NCBI GenBank assembly: GCA_016841625.1
Contig: JAENYU010000016.1
Location: 1 to 39,088, forward strand
Direction: 5' to 3'
Origin: Methanobacteriota archaeon
Lineage (GTDB): Archaea > Halobacteriota > Methanosarcinia > Methanosarcinales > Methanosarcinaceae
DNA length: 39,088 bases
Made by a program: the position numbers and the translations under genes
Notes under the pieces: model-generated
What the model saw: only the letters and a program-made list of their open reading frames with translations
Told to the model about the DNA's origin: nothing
Databases searched by the model: none
Part shown: positions 8,152 through 16,224 of the stretch, in pieces
Layout: each line of letters begins with the position of its first letter
How positions within the stretch are numbered: position 1 is the first letter of the stretch

Positions 8152-8894
8152 TTCTCTGCCCCCTTACCTGCTTCCTTGCTTTCGGGTTTTCCAGGTTCTT
8201 TGCCGGCTTCGGCTTTGAGCCTGGCGAGTTCGGACTCAATACTTGTCTGGGAGCTGATTTTTGCAAGTTCCCGCTCGATATCGTCCTGAGGGCCTGTAAG
8301 GTCTTCCAGGGCTCCGACTTCCATGAGCTCGTCGATAGCCTCGGCCCGGGCTTTCATTTCTTCGGTCTTGTTTTCGGCCCGCTCGATTGCAAGCCCCACG
8401 TCCGCCATCTCTTCGCTAATCCCGGTTACGGACTCGTTGATCCGGACCTGGGCTTCGGCTGCGGAGTACCCGGCTTTTATGGACTCTTTCCGGGTCCTGA
8501 AGATCTCGACCTTGGTGGAGAGGCGCTTTTCGGAGGCAATGAGCTTTTCTTGCTGCTTCTCAAGCTCGGTGATTTCCGTGTCAAGGCCCTCTACCTGCTG
8601 CATGAGGGCGGCTTTCCGTTCAAGGGCCATCCTTGCCAGGTCTTCCCTGTCAGCCGCTACAGCGTCTTTTGCCTGGGAGTCAAGTTTGTCCACGCTCTTC
8701 ATCAGTTTTGCCCGCTGGAGCTGGAGGCGCTTTTTTGAGGTGGTCACCTCGGCAACTCCCCTTTTTACGTCTTGAAGCATTTCTAGCTGTTTCTCATAGG
8801 AATAGTCCAGTGTTTCCCTGGGATCTTCCATTCTGTTGAGCAGTTTGTTCATCTTTGACTTGAAGACCGTTTCCATTCGGTTGATTAACCCCAT
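8148..8894 (-). CDS. pspA: PspA/IM30-family (phage-shock protein A / ESCRT-III-like) membrane-stress protein
   Basis: 248 residues, nearly all helical and heptad-rich, as in the PspA/IM30/Vipp1 (ESCRT-III-like) superfamily. It starts MGLINRMETVFKSKMNKLLNRMEDP, the amphipathic membrane-binding helix, followed by long coiled coils (residues about 25-180) and a helix near MEVGALEDL; the tail is rich in Lys, Glu and Gly. Such proteins assemble on the inner face of the membrane and stabilise it during stress. A GGGGGG Shine-Dalgarno precedes the ATG. It is followed by overlapping pspAA and is divergent from the MsvR-like regulator. Confidence 0.93.
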   Translation of the reverse strand: MGLINRMETVFKSKMNKLLNRMEDPRETLDYSYEKQLEMLQDVKRGVAEVTTSKKRLQLQRAKLMKSVDKLDSQAKDAVAADREDLARMALERKAALMQQVEGLDTEITELEKQQEKLIASEKRLSTKVEIFRTRKESIKAGYSAAEAQVRINESVTGISEEMADVGLAIERAENKTEEMKARAEAIDELMEVGALEDLTGPQDDIERELAKISSQTSIESELARLKAEAGKEPGKPESKEAGKGAEK

Positions 8895-9013
8895 GTTTTC
8901 CCCCCGATTTTTTCCTGCTACCTGTTAATTGGAGAGGCTGGTATTTTTATTTTTTTGCCGGGGGATTTATCCGATCCGGGGACGGAGATTTCTTCGTAAG
9001 GGAAAATGAGACT

Positions 9014-9039
9014 TTAATATTTATAACTTAATATTTATA
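9014..9039. repeat. Direct repeat TTAATATTTATA x2 in the pspA-msvR promoter region
   Basis: Two exact 12-bp copies at 9014-9025 and 9028-9039. They may be alternative TATA elements or part of a regulatory site; they lie 16 bp outside the TTCG/CGAA palindrome. Confidence 0.6.
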
Positions 9040-9054
9040 TATATTAGTCAATTA

Positions 9055-9070
9055 TTCGCAAGCATGCGAA
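9055..9070. promoter_or_regulatory. Palindromic operator TTCG-N8-CGAA, candidate MsvR box
   Basis: TTCGC, six bases, GCGAA: a perfect 5-bp inverted repeat. It sits directly before the TATA box of the downstream V4R regulator. MsvR proteins are reported to bind boxes of this TTCG...CGAA form in their own promoters. Binding here is inferred. Confidence 0.6.
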
Positions 9071-9072
9071 CA

Positions 9073-9082
9073 TTTTATATAT
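9073..9082 (+). promoter_or_regulatory. TATA box of the MsvR-like gene
   Basis: TTTTATATAT centred about 32 bp before the ATG at 9110, predicting a leader of only about 5 nt. That fits the absence of a Shine-Dalgarno site. Confidence 0.5.
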
Positions 9083-9109
9083 CCCAAAAACAACTTATAT
9101 AAAGATATC

Positions 9110-9856
9110 ATGGAAAGGCCTGAGAATAAAACTGAATTTTTTTACACGGAGTCCGGGCTTGTTACGGTGGACAGTCCGGTAAAACTGCAAATTCTCAATC
9201 TCCTCAGGGAAGATTCGAGGTCTTTTGATGAAATCGTAAAATACACGGCAAAGGCAAAGTCCACAATTTCCGTTCACCTCAACAATCTCAAGGCCAGCGA
9301 ACTCCTGGCAGAGATGGCCGACCCTGCCGACCACCGCCGGAAGATCTATTCCCTTAGCTCCCATTACATGGGCTGCTCCCAGAAACCTGTCCATGAACAC
9401 TATAACAGTTTGCTGGGAAAGGTTGCCGAAAACGGGAAAAATGATCGTTTTTCCTTTATGGAATCCGTCTACCATGCTTTACGCTTCGGGTTCGAAGCCT
9501 ACGGTATTGACAATGTCCCGATTGTAAAAAAGATCGGATGCGACATCGGTTTCCACCTTTCATCCGCTTTTGAGTCCGGAACCCCTGAAGAGCTTCTTGA
9601 AGAAGTCGGAAACTTCCTGGAATCCGGGGGAAACGGAAGGCTTTCCATGCTCAAAACCGAACCTCTTTCTCTCCTCATTGAAGACCCCTTCAAGGCCGAG
9701 TCGATGCCCGTTATCGGGAAGCCTTTCTGTGCCCTGAGTGAAGGCATTATAGAGGGGATTCTCTGCGGAAAGCTGGGCAGGGAATTCCGGGTTCAGGAAA
9801 AAGAATGCTACGGGACCGGACACGGCCACTGCATGTTCGAGATTCTGGTGGCCTGA
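9110..9856 (+). CDS. MsvR-family redox-sensing transcriptional regulator (ArsR-type HTH + V4R)
   Basis: 248 residues. Residues about 15-85 form a winged helix-turn-helix (SPVKLQILNLLREDSRSFDEI, then AKAKSTISVHLNNLKASELL), and residues about 105-248 a V4R domain ending GTGHGHCMFEILV. Cysteines lie at 89, 144, 207, 219, 233 and 241; the V4R cysteines are the expected redox switch in MsvR proteins. The architecture is that of MsvR, a methanogen regulator that controls itself and oxidative-stress genes. It is divergent from pspA, and the palindrome at 9055-9070 suggests autoregulation and possibly control of pspA. It could be an MsvR paralogue rather than the characterised orthologue. Confidence 0.8.
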   Translation: MERPENKTEFFYTESGLVTVDSPVKLQILNLLREDSRSFDEIVKYTAKAKSTISVHLNNLKASELLAEMADPADHRRKIYSLSSHYMGCSQKPVHEHYNSLLGKVAENGKNDRFSFMESVYHALRFGFEAYGIDNVPIVKKIGCDIGFHLSSAFESGTPEELLEEVGNFLESGGNGRLSMLKTEPLSLLIEDPFKAESMPVIGKPFCALSEGIIEGILCGKLGREFRVQEKECYGTGHGHCMFEILVA

Positions 9857-9894
9857 TTGCGGGGCATGACAACGGTTCCCTTATGCAGCACCTT

Positions 9895-9950
9895 GATTAC
9901 AGTATCCTGATTACAGTATCCTGATTGCAGAATCCTGATTACAGTACTGA
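9895..9950. repeat. 14-bp tandem repeat, 4 copies
   Basis: GATTACAGTATCCT at 9895 and 9909 exactly, then two diverged copies at 9923 and 9937. It begins 38 bp after the msvR-like stop. Confidence 0.85.
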
Positions 9951-10113
9951 AGTACGGCCCTGTTTTTCAGTCAAAATTATTTCCTGAAAATTTTGTTATA
10001 ACATCCCCTCATTTTTTAATACAAGTTATATATAAACCGTCTAATTTTTCACCACTGCCTTTCCGTCTTTTGGAAAAATAAGTGGTAATGTTTCGGGGCT
10101 GTTCGGATACCGA

Positions 10114-10809
10114 TCAATCGCTGCTTCCTATCACGACTCCAATTTCCGATTTCAGGTGAGGGCCTATTGCAGCCACGATACCCGGTCCATCCGTCTTTTC
10201 CCGGCATACGATTGCGTGTTCCAGGAGCCCCAGGCGTTCGACCTCGTAAATGTCCCTGCCATGCCCGGTCTTTTTGATTGCGCTTTTTATCTCCGAACGG
10301 GTGGCAGCATTTATGATAACCCTGTCCGTGCCTACCTTTTTCCACTCCCACCAGAGGTCAAGCTGCTTCTGGCTGAATCTACCCTTCGGACGGCCTCCTT
10401 TGCTTTCAATGATTTCGATTTCTGCCGGAAGGTTCCGGATCAGCCCGAACCTTGCAGCAAGCTGTTTTGCTTTCCCGCTGCCCAGAGCTTTGAGTTCCCC
10501 GGCTTCGACCCGCACAGGGATGCCGATGTTGACCACAAGGACATCTTCCTCGACAGCATGGATGAAACCCCTGTATACTTTTCCGGGTTCGGCTTTGTGG
10601 GCAGGGGTTCCGTATTTAGAAACCAGGAAGTTTTCGGAAACCTCTTCATCTTCCCCCTCCAGGCTTATCTCCGCCCACTGCTCGGGGGTAACTGAAATTT
10701 CAAAATCCACATCAAGTTCTTTCAACTCGTTTTCAACAAGGGCTTTAAGGGAATTAATTGCCCTTTCCCGGTTCCCGTATATGGGTTGCAATATGACTAC
10801 TTTTTTCAT
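10114..10809 (-). CDS. DUF2110 family archaeal protein
   Basis: 231 residues resembling the archaeal DUF2110 family: MKKVVILQPIYGNRERAINSL at the start, an acidic middle, then KVYRGFIHAVEEDVLVVNIGIPV (small beta domain) and GRFSQKQLDLWWEWKKVGTDRVIINAATRSEIKSA. The function is not known to me. The Lys/Arg-rich parts and beta barrel-like segment could suit nucleic-acid binding, but that is a guess. AGGAAG lies just before the ATG. It is a single-gene unit with a 16-17-bp repeat array beyond its 5' side. Confidence 0.65.
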   Translation of the reverse strand: MKKVVILQPIYGNRERAINSLKALVENELKELDVDFEISVTPEQWAEISLEGEDEEVSENFLVSKYGTPAHKAEPGKVYRGFIHAVEEDVLVVNIGIPVRVEAGELKALGSGKAKQLAARFGLIRNLPAEIEIIESKGGRPKGRFSQKQLDLWWEWKKVGTDRVIINAATRSEIKSAIKKTGHGRDIYEVERLGLLEHAIVCREKTDGPGIVAAIGPHLKSEIGVVIGSSD

Positions 10810-10877
10810 GTTCTTCCTGCCGTATCAACTTTGAATTTTAAGTTCCTCTGAGTCAAATGAAAATGGTTCCCGATATT

Positions 10878-11129
10878 AAGGAGAGTATGAATGCTAAAGC
10901 TGGATATAAACGTATAAGGCGGGTACCAAAAGTGTAAGGTATATCAATGTTAAAGCTGGGTGTCAGTTGTGAAGCTGAGTTTCAACTCCCAGGGCTGTTC
11001 TTAATTTATGATGTGGATATCAACGTTTAAGGTACTCAACGTTTAAGGTACTCAACGTTTAAGGTACTCAACGTTTAAGGTATCAATGTTTAAGGTACTC
11101 AATGTTAAAGGTATCAACGTTTAAGGTAA
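10878..11129. repeat. 16-bp tandem repeat array, homogeneous at one end and decayed at the other
   Basis: CAACGTTTAAGGTACT occurs exactly at 11021, 11037 and 11053, with 15-16-bp variants at 11069, 11084, 11100 and 11115. Before 11021, diverged copies can be followed back to about 10878 (for example CAATGTTAAAGCTGGGT). The last copy supplies the final codons and TGA stop of the minus-strand gene at 11114. Confidence 0.85.
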
Positions 11130-11770
11130 GATTCAAGGAGGCTGGAACTTTCTTCCAGGGATTCCGTGACCATTTCATCAATGGGGCTTTCAGCCGTTTC
11201 AATCATGTTCCTGAGTTTTTTGATGTCCCGGCTGTAGGGGCCCAGCTTTCGGGAAATCATATCCCTGCTGTCTCCCTGTTCCAGAGCTTCCCGATGGATG
11301 TTCTCAATCTTTTCCCGGAGATTCCTGATTTTTCCAAAGATTTCCTTATTTACCGGGTTCAGCTCTTTTATTTTTTCGTTTTCGTTTTCTCCTTTTTCTT
11401 CTTCCGCTTTTCCAGCCTCAGATCCAGCTCTTGCTCCTTTAACACTTCCCCTGGCTGCCTCTTCTCCGGAAGCTTCAGCTTCTTCTCCCCTGGGGGCTGA
11501 CTCCCGGATGATATTCCGGAACTCATTGAGGGCGGTTTCGACTTCTCCTCCGTATTCCGTAAGTTCGACAAATTTGATCCGCCCCTCGAATGTGAATCTG
11601 ATAAGTCCGCACTGTTCCATTTTGGTGAGGATCCTCGTGGTATGGGCAAAAGTGGAATCTATCTCTTTTGAAATCACGGAGGCGTAGGTTTTTTCCATCG
11701 AGCCTATAAAAAGCAGTGCAAGAGTGGGTTTTTCCTGCAAAAACAATTTTTCTGCATCATCGTCGGACAT
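11114..11770 (-). CDS. Winged-helix (MarR-like) transcriptional regulator with charged helical tail
   Basis: 218 residues. The first 85 form a winged helix with KTYASVISKEIDSTFAHTTRILTKMEQCGLIRF (recognition helix) and FEGRIKFVELTEYG (wing). A Glu/Ala/Gly-rich linker (about 90-130) follows, then a helical, probably coiled-coil region (KIRNLREKIENIHREALEQG) to the end. It is probably a DNA-binding regulator; ligand and targets are unknown. The last residues YLKR and the stop codon are encoded by a copy of the downstream 16-bp repeat, so its C-terminus may differ between strains. Confidence 0.75.
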   Translation of the reverse strand: MSDDDAEKLFLQEKPTLALLFIGSMEKTYASVISKEIDSTFAHTTRILTKMEQCGLIRFTFEGRIKFVELTEYGGEVETALNEFRNIIRESAPRGEEAEASGEEAARGSVKGARAGSEAGKAEEEKGENENEKIKELNPVNKEIFGKIRNLREKIENIHREALEQGDSRDMISRKLGPYSRDIKKLRNMIETAESPIDEMVTESLEESSSLLESYLKR

Positions 11771-12057
11771 AATATCACATTGGAGTGCTTTATGGAGGGT
11801 TGCCTGTGGATTTTACAGATCCAGATATATTACATCATTCAATAAATTTTGTATAATTTTTAACAGTTTCTATCTTAAAACTTCTTCTTGATTTTATCGT
11901 TCTCTTTTTGTCTCTGAGCTTCAGCTTTCTTGAGATTTTGGAACTTTTCTGATCCTTTGGGGATCTGAGATTTTTGAGCTCTCCTGAGATTTTTGAGATT
12001 TTTGAACTTGTTTGAGGGTTTTAGGCTTTTGGGTTGCTTTGAGTTTTTAGAGGCTTT
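11771..12057. other. Intergenic region with GAGATTTTTGA-type repeats
   Basis: T-rich on the plus strand. From about 11930 to 12050 it contains loosely repeated TGAGATTTTTGA units. No gene is visible. Confidence 0.4.
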
Positions 12058-13218
12058 TCACAGGGAACGGATTATTTCCTTAATTTCCTTTATCGGTGCG
12101 TCAGTCTTGAATGAAGTTCCGGTGAAATGGGTGCGTGAGGCTTCAAACCCGTTTGCTCTCAGGGCTTCGACAAAGCCTTCTATGCCTGTAGCCGAAACTC
12201 CCATTTCTTTGCAGATTACGTGCTGGTCGTAGAACATAGGGATGTCGAGTTCATCCCTGCAAAAGCTGATTATTTTCATTGCTTTTTCCTTTGTCCTGAG
12301 AGGGCGCTTTTCCATTTCGGCAAGCACCTCATTGCAAAATGCAGCTTCCCTCAGGGGACCGAGCCAGAGCGGACCTGCAATTTTCGTGCCAGCCCCGCAG
12401 ACAGGACATTCCCGGTCTATGTGTACGGCCAGCCCCTCCACAGGCTCCCTGAAACCACATTTCAGGCAGTGGACGAGGAAGCCCATGGATTTAAGGGTCC
12501 TGTCCGCCTGTTTTGCTCCCTGGCGTACTTCGAGGTAGCTGCGGACATAGTGCCGGGTCACATGGGAGAGCAGGGGAAGCATTGCTTTTTCATGTTTCGC
12601 AAGTTCCCTGGCGCAGGCCCCGAGCAGGACCCGCAACCCCATCTCACTGTGGAATTCCGTGTTAAGGGGCACGGACGCATACTTCCTGATCCCCGAATTC
12701 AGATGGGCTCCGCAAAGGGGGGCGGTATCTGTTGCCGTAACCGAAAGCAGGTTATAGACCGATGAGGAAGCTGCGTCCAGGAAGGGGGCGGGCGTCCCGA
12801 AGGGGTCGATGTCCACGATGTGGAATCTCTGCTCGTGGAGCAGTACGTTTGCATTCTTCCGGCATCCTTCCGCTTTTTCCTCCAGCCCGTTGAGTTTGAT
12901 GTTCTGTTGAATTAGCTCGAATGCCTCCTGGCTCCAGTCGTTCAGGGTGGCGTGGATCCCTACTTCTCCCGCAACCCGGAGCCCCCGGATTCCCGATGCG
13001 GAAAAGGCATCAACGTAACGGACCTCTTCCCTTTGCATATCCCTCTTCCCGAGCAGTCTTTCCACGAAAGCTGCAGTTGCTGCAACATTGATGTCGCGGT
13101 TGAGTTCCATCTCCGGGTTATAAAATACCGGTGCCGCAGAGGGAGGGAAGGCCGCATCCTGAGGCGGGACCGGGACTAAAACCTCTGTCGTGCCTTCCAT
13201 TATGGTTTTAAGGGTCAT
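12058..13218 (-). CDS. trm1: tRNA (guanine26-N2)-dimethyltransferase Trm1
   Basis: About 386 residues of the Trm1 family, which dimethylates G26 of tRNA using SAM. Seen: [20 protein letters not shown] near the N-terminus, a SAM-binding domain with [16 protein letters not shown], the catalytic-site motif [16 protein letters not shown], and a zinc-binding pair CLKCGF...CPVCG in the C-terminal domain. The start is uncertain: ATG 13218 is used here; TTG 13224 or ATG 13200 are possible, and none has a clear Shine-Dalgarno. Two more tRNA-modification genes (trmY, pus10) lie 4-6 kb away. Confidence 0.93.
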   Translation of the reverse strand: MTLKTIMEGTTEVLVPVPPQDAAFPPSAAPVFYNPEMELNRDINVAATAAFVERLLGKRDMQREEVRYVDAFSASGIRGLRVAGEVGIHATLNDWSQEAFELIQQNIKLNGLEEKAEGCRKNANVLLHEQRFHIVDIDPFGTPAPFLDAASSSVYNLLSVTATDTAPLCGAHLNSGIRKYASVPLNTEFHSEMGLRVLLGACARELAKHEKAMLPLLSHVTRHYVRSYLEVRQGAKQADRTLKSMGFLVHCLKCGFREPVEGLAVHIDRECPVCGAGTKIAGPLWLGPLREAAFCNEVLAEMEKRPLRTKEKAMKIISFCRDELDIPMFYDQHVICKEMGVSATGIEGFVEALRANGFEASRTHFTGTSFKTDAPIKEIKEIIRSL

Positions 13219-13332
13219 CTGCAATGCTATTCTTTGATATCGTATTTTACAGTAATGGTCATTTTATCCATAGCTGCCCGAACAAACCGGAATTACGGCA
13301 TACGGATTGATTTTTACGGCTCTTTTTGGACA

Positions 13333-13465
13333 GGGAACCTGAAAGGTTCCCGTCTATGGAATCCGAAGGATTCCCGTTGAGGAAACCTGAATTATTTCCG
13401 TCGAAGGAGCCTGAAAGTTTGTCAGTTTGATATCCTGAAAGTTTCTCGTTGGAGGTTCTGAAAGG
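13333..13465. repeat. Array of about 24-bp hairpin-forming repeats
   Basis: Five to six degenerate units. The first two are perfect hairpins with a GAA loop: GGGAACCT/AGGTTCCC (13333-13351) and GGAATCC/GGATTCC (13358-13374). Later units (from about 13381, 13406, 13430, 13451) keep the CCTGAAA core but have lost pairing. Confidence 0.75.
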
Positions 13466-13570
13466 AATAGTTATCAGTTTTAGAATCGGGATTAAGTTGT
13501 TTTGACCCCATTATCTGATTGAATCGCACCCCTTTCTGGCAGTTCCTTTCTTACTCCCTTTTAATATAAG

Positions 13571-13760
13571 CCTTTTATAAATAATAACATTTCCGTGAAT
13601 ATATTTTGAATGACATCGGGAAAATGCAAGATAGCCTGGTCCGGACAATGGAATCGGGCATCTTGGATTTGAAAATAGATTGAGAAGTAGTCAGGGGAAA
13701 TATAAAAAAGAATTTTTTGGAAGAGGGGTTTCCTCCTCCTATTTGAATTTCATTCAGGCG
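13571..13760 (+). ncRNA. Possible small RNA gene (weak)
   Basis: A TATA-like TTTTATAAATA lies near 13571. About 50 bp on is a stem, CAAGAT-A-GCC (13627-13636) with GGC-ATCTTG (13657-13665), and further on a T6 run (near 13716) and a GGAAGAGG/CCTCCTCC hairpin. No open frame is longer than about 20 codons. This is the most structured part of the 620-bp gap upstream of trm1; it may be nothing. Confidence 0.25.
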
Positions 13761-13848
13761 GCTGGAACATTTTTCCTGTGATTCCGGTGGAAAGGAATGT
13801 TTTTTCGGGATCGGGAAAATATTTCCGGGAACCGTTTCCTTTTCAGGC

Positions 13849-14403
13849 TTATTCTACAGTGATGGTAACGTCCATCCTGCCCTGCCCGAGGACGCTGAAG
13901 TTATAAGTGCCGGTTTCTTCGAAGGTATAGGGGAAGCTGCGCCTGTTTGCCAGGTTTGTATTCTCAAAAAGCCCTTCTTCGCTGACCAGGGTGAAGATTC
14001 TGTCCTGGAAGTTTATCCAGGCAACGGTATCTCCTTTCTTGATTTCAAGGCTTGCAGGAGTTGCTCTGTAGTTATCTATTCTTATGGTGTAAGTTTTTGC
14101 ACTGGTCTCAGGACTTATGATTACCGGTCCCTCGGAAGTCACTTCATCTTCTGGAATCATTTCCTCTTCAGAAGTTTCATTTTCTTCAGGTGTCACTTCA
14201 TCTTCTGGAATCATTTCCTCTTCAGAAGTTTCGTTTTCTTCTGGTGTCATTTCCTCTTCAGAAGTTTCGTTCTCTTCTGGAATCATTTCCTCTTCAGAAG
14301 TTTCGTTCTCTTCCGGTTCCACAGCGGGCTGTTCGTCTCCCACACACCCTGAAAGTAGCACGGCGCTCAATACGAGGAGCAAAACAATGATCTTTGCTTT
14401 CAT
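13849..14403 (-). CDS. Lipoprotein with acidic repeat linker and cupredoxin-like domain
   Basis: 184 residues from ATG 14403, which has GGGG about 8 nt upstream. A signal peptide ends in the lipobox LLSGC, so it is probably lipid-anchored outside the cell. Residues about 25-105 are a Glu-rich stalk built from a 12-residue repeat (IPEENETSEEEM). The last 80 residues form a cupredoxin-like beta domain: IRIDNYRATPASLEIKKGDT, VAWINF, SFPYTFEETGTYNFSV. The usual copper ligands appear lost: the first His position is Phe (DRIFTLVS), and the C-x2-H-P-x-M stretch reads SVLGQGRM. A non-copper structural or binding role is likely. Confidence 0.75.
   Translation of the reverse strand: MKAKIIVLLLVLSAVLLSGCVGDEQPAVEPEENETSEEEMIPEENETSEEEMTPEENETSEEEMIPEDEVTPEENETSEEEMIPEDEVTSEGPVIISPETSAKTYTIRIDNYRATPASLEIKKGDTVAWINFQDRIFTLVSEEGLFENTNLANRRSFPYTFEETGTYNFSVLGQGRMDVTITVE
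14139..14316. repeat. In-frame 36-bp coding repeat, about 4 copies
   Basis: Encodes the (I/T)PEENETSEEEM stalk of the lipoprotein. One copy is separated by an extra 18 bp (EDEVTP). All changes keep the reading frame. Confidence 0.9.
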
Positions 14404-14433
14404 CAATACATTCCCCAAGTCTCTTTTATATGG

Positions 14434-14466
14434 AAATTCCGGGAGTTTGACCTTTGTCCGGAATTT
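14434..14466. promoter_or_regulatory. Perfect 9-bp inverted repeat, candidate operator
   Basis: AAATTCCGG and CCGGAATTT separated by 15 bp, just upstream (minus strand) of a TATA-like ATATAAAAG (about 14422-14430) that precedes the lipoprotein gene. Confidence 0.45.
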
Positions 14467-14760
14467 TGGTCTTTTCTGTTTCTATTTTTTTTGAGTTTGC
14501 TTGAATGAATTTTCAGGTTTTAAGGTTGCTTTGATTATTCGTCTTTCAACCAACCTTTTCTTTTCTGGAGATTGGTGTATGATATAAAGTATGGTTACGG
14601 TTTGGTATAAGGTATGATATAAGGTATAATATAATTTATGCAAGTTCATTTCAAATGCTCTATTGCATATAAAGACGCTTCAAGCACATAATAGATATTT
14701 TTTGGTGTAATACCGGATTTTGCCTTCCGGAAGTAGATTTTTCAGCCCTTTTATTTCTTT
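14467..14760. other. Intergenic region with TATAAGGTATGA repeats
   Basis: AT-rich gap between the lipoprotein and the MgtC-like gene. Near 14576-14638 there are loose repeats of GGTATGATATAA. No gene is seen. Confidence 0.4.
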
Positions 14761-16056
14761 TCACATACCGCTCACATAGCTCCATAAGAACAGTGCGGCA
14801 ACTCCTGTGAGGGTTATCAGCCCGAAAACTCTCTTTGAAATGGAATACAGTTCGTTTGAGCCGGATATCTTGCTGAGCAGGATCTTGTTTATCGTGCTGA
14901 TAAGGCTTGCCAGCACGGCCGTGTTCGCTGCGGTCATATAGGAGATGTTTCCGCTTACGGCAAGCAGGGTGATGGACACGATGACTCCCGAACTGCTGAC
15001 AAAGGCCCCGAGAGCGGTGGCGTAGATCCCGGCAGTGCCTGCCACTTCATTGGCGGTGCTGCCTATGATAAGGATCAGGGTGAAAGCGGCTCCGAATTTG
15101 AAAGCGGGAACAAGGGAAAAAGGAGACTTGATCTCAAGGGTTTCCGTGCCGATGGGACAGAGGTTTTTGTTTTTCATGAGCACAAAGAGGGCCGAGAGGA
15201 GGATTACTGCGAGCTGGGGCGGTAACATTAAAAGGGTTGTCTTCCCGCTCGGGTCCACTATGAACGCTACTACCAGGTTTCGGATAAGCATCGAGGTATT
15301 GCAGAGCAGGATTCCGATTAATACGGGTTCCGCCATCCCGGTGGTTTTCTTAGAGATCCCGGCAAGGGCGCCTGTGGTGGCTTCACTGTTCACGAAGCCT
15401 CCAAGAAAGCCGGAATAACAGAGTCCGCGCTTTGCCCCGAATTTTCTCAGGAGCACGTAGCTCAGGAAACTTATCAGGGACACGAGGACAACGATAAGGA
15501 TTGCGGTTTTCAGGTCCACAAGCCCGAAAACCTTTTTCTCAGGCATCACGGGATAAAGGATGAAAGCCACGGCCAGGAACTGCATGGCATTCAGGAGTTC
15601 CTCTTTTGTCAGGTTTCCGGCAAACTCGTGAAGGGGTTTTTTCTGTATCAGGAGGAAGCTTACCACGACTGCGGAAACGATTGCAAAGAGGCCATACCCG
15701 TACCCCACAAGCACCCCCAGGATGAAAATGAAGAAAAGAGTGATGGGACTGGTCACGCCTATCCTCTGGTAGATGGTGATTTTGGTATAGGCGATTATGC
15801 AGCTGACTGCCGCAAAGAAAAGCGCAGCTACGTACAAGATTCCCGAACCTGTGGAAACCGTCAGGAGAGCTGTTAACATCCCCGTAATACAGGTTATGCT
15901 GTAAGTCCTTACCCCTGCAAAGATTTCGTGGGTCTGCCCGCGGTGTTCTCTTTCGGTTCCTACCAGTATCCCTATAAGGAAGGCTATGGCCAATTTCTCC
16001 AGGAAATCGAGGAAAACAGGGTCAAAACCGAATTCCTTTATTAAGTCCGTGATCAA
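14761..16056 (-). CDS. MgtC/SapB-DUF4010 family membrane protein
   Basis: 431 residues with about 12 membrane spans. The N-terminal third is an MgtC/SapB domain: FLIGILVGTEREHRGQTHE, the family signature, then GVRTYSITCITG. The rest is a DUF4010 domain with LCYSGFLGGFVNSEATTGAL and YMTAANTAVLASLIST. This fused form is common in archaea and bacteria, and its function is unproved; a role in ion homeostasis is often proposed by analogy with MgtC. The start is TTG 16056, the only in-frame start after a TGA; a GAGG lies very close to it. Confidence 0.88.
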   Translation of the reverse strand: MITDLIKEFGFDPVFLDFLEKLAIAFLIGILVGTEREHRGQTHEIFAGVRTYSITCITGMLTALLTVSTGSGILYVAALFFAAVSCIIAYTKITIYQRIGVTSPITLFFIFILGVLVGYGYGLFAIVSAVVVSFLLIQKKPLHEFAGNLTKEELLNAMQFLAVAFILYPVMPEKKVFGLVDLKTAILIVVLVSLISFLSYVLLRKFGAKRGLCYSGFLGGFVNSEATTGALAGISKKTTGMAEPVLIGILLCNTSMLIRNLVVAFIVDPSGKTTLLMLPPQLAVILLSALFVLMKNKNLCPIGTETLEIKSPFSLVPAFKFGAAFTLILIIGSTANEVAGTAGIYATALGAFVSSSGVIVSITLLAVSGNISYMTAANTAVLASLISTINKILLSKISGSNELYSISKRVFGLITLTGVAALFLWSYVSGM

Positions 16057-16224
16057 ACCTCAGAAAATTCAATATGTAAAGTTTGAGTTTAATTTATTTT
16101 AAGCATTCCCTTTACCGGAGATTTCCAGAAGGAACAAACAAGAGGGAAATAAGAAAAAGTATCCCTGGCCGCCGGGTAGAAATTCCGGCAAAACCGGGGC
16201 AAGGGATTCGGGATTGAAGCAGGT

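Noticed and set aside
10878-11129. CRISPR array
   Set aside because: Units are directly adjacent without unique spacers, and no cas gene is in the window; the same holds for all other arrays here.
13849-14100. Copper-binding halocyanin/plastocyanin
   Set aside because: The fold motifs fit but the His and Cys ligand positions are replaced, so copper binding is not claimed.
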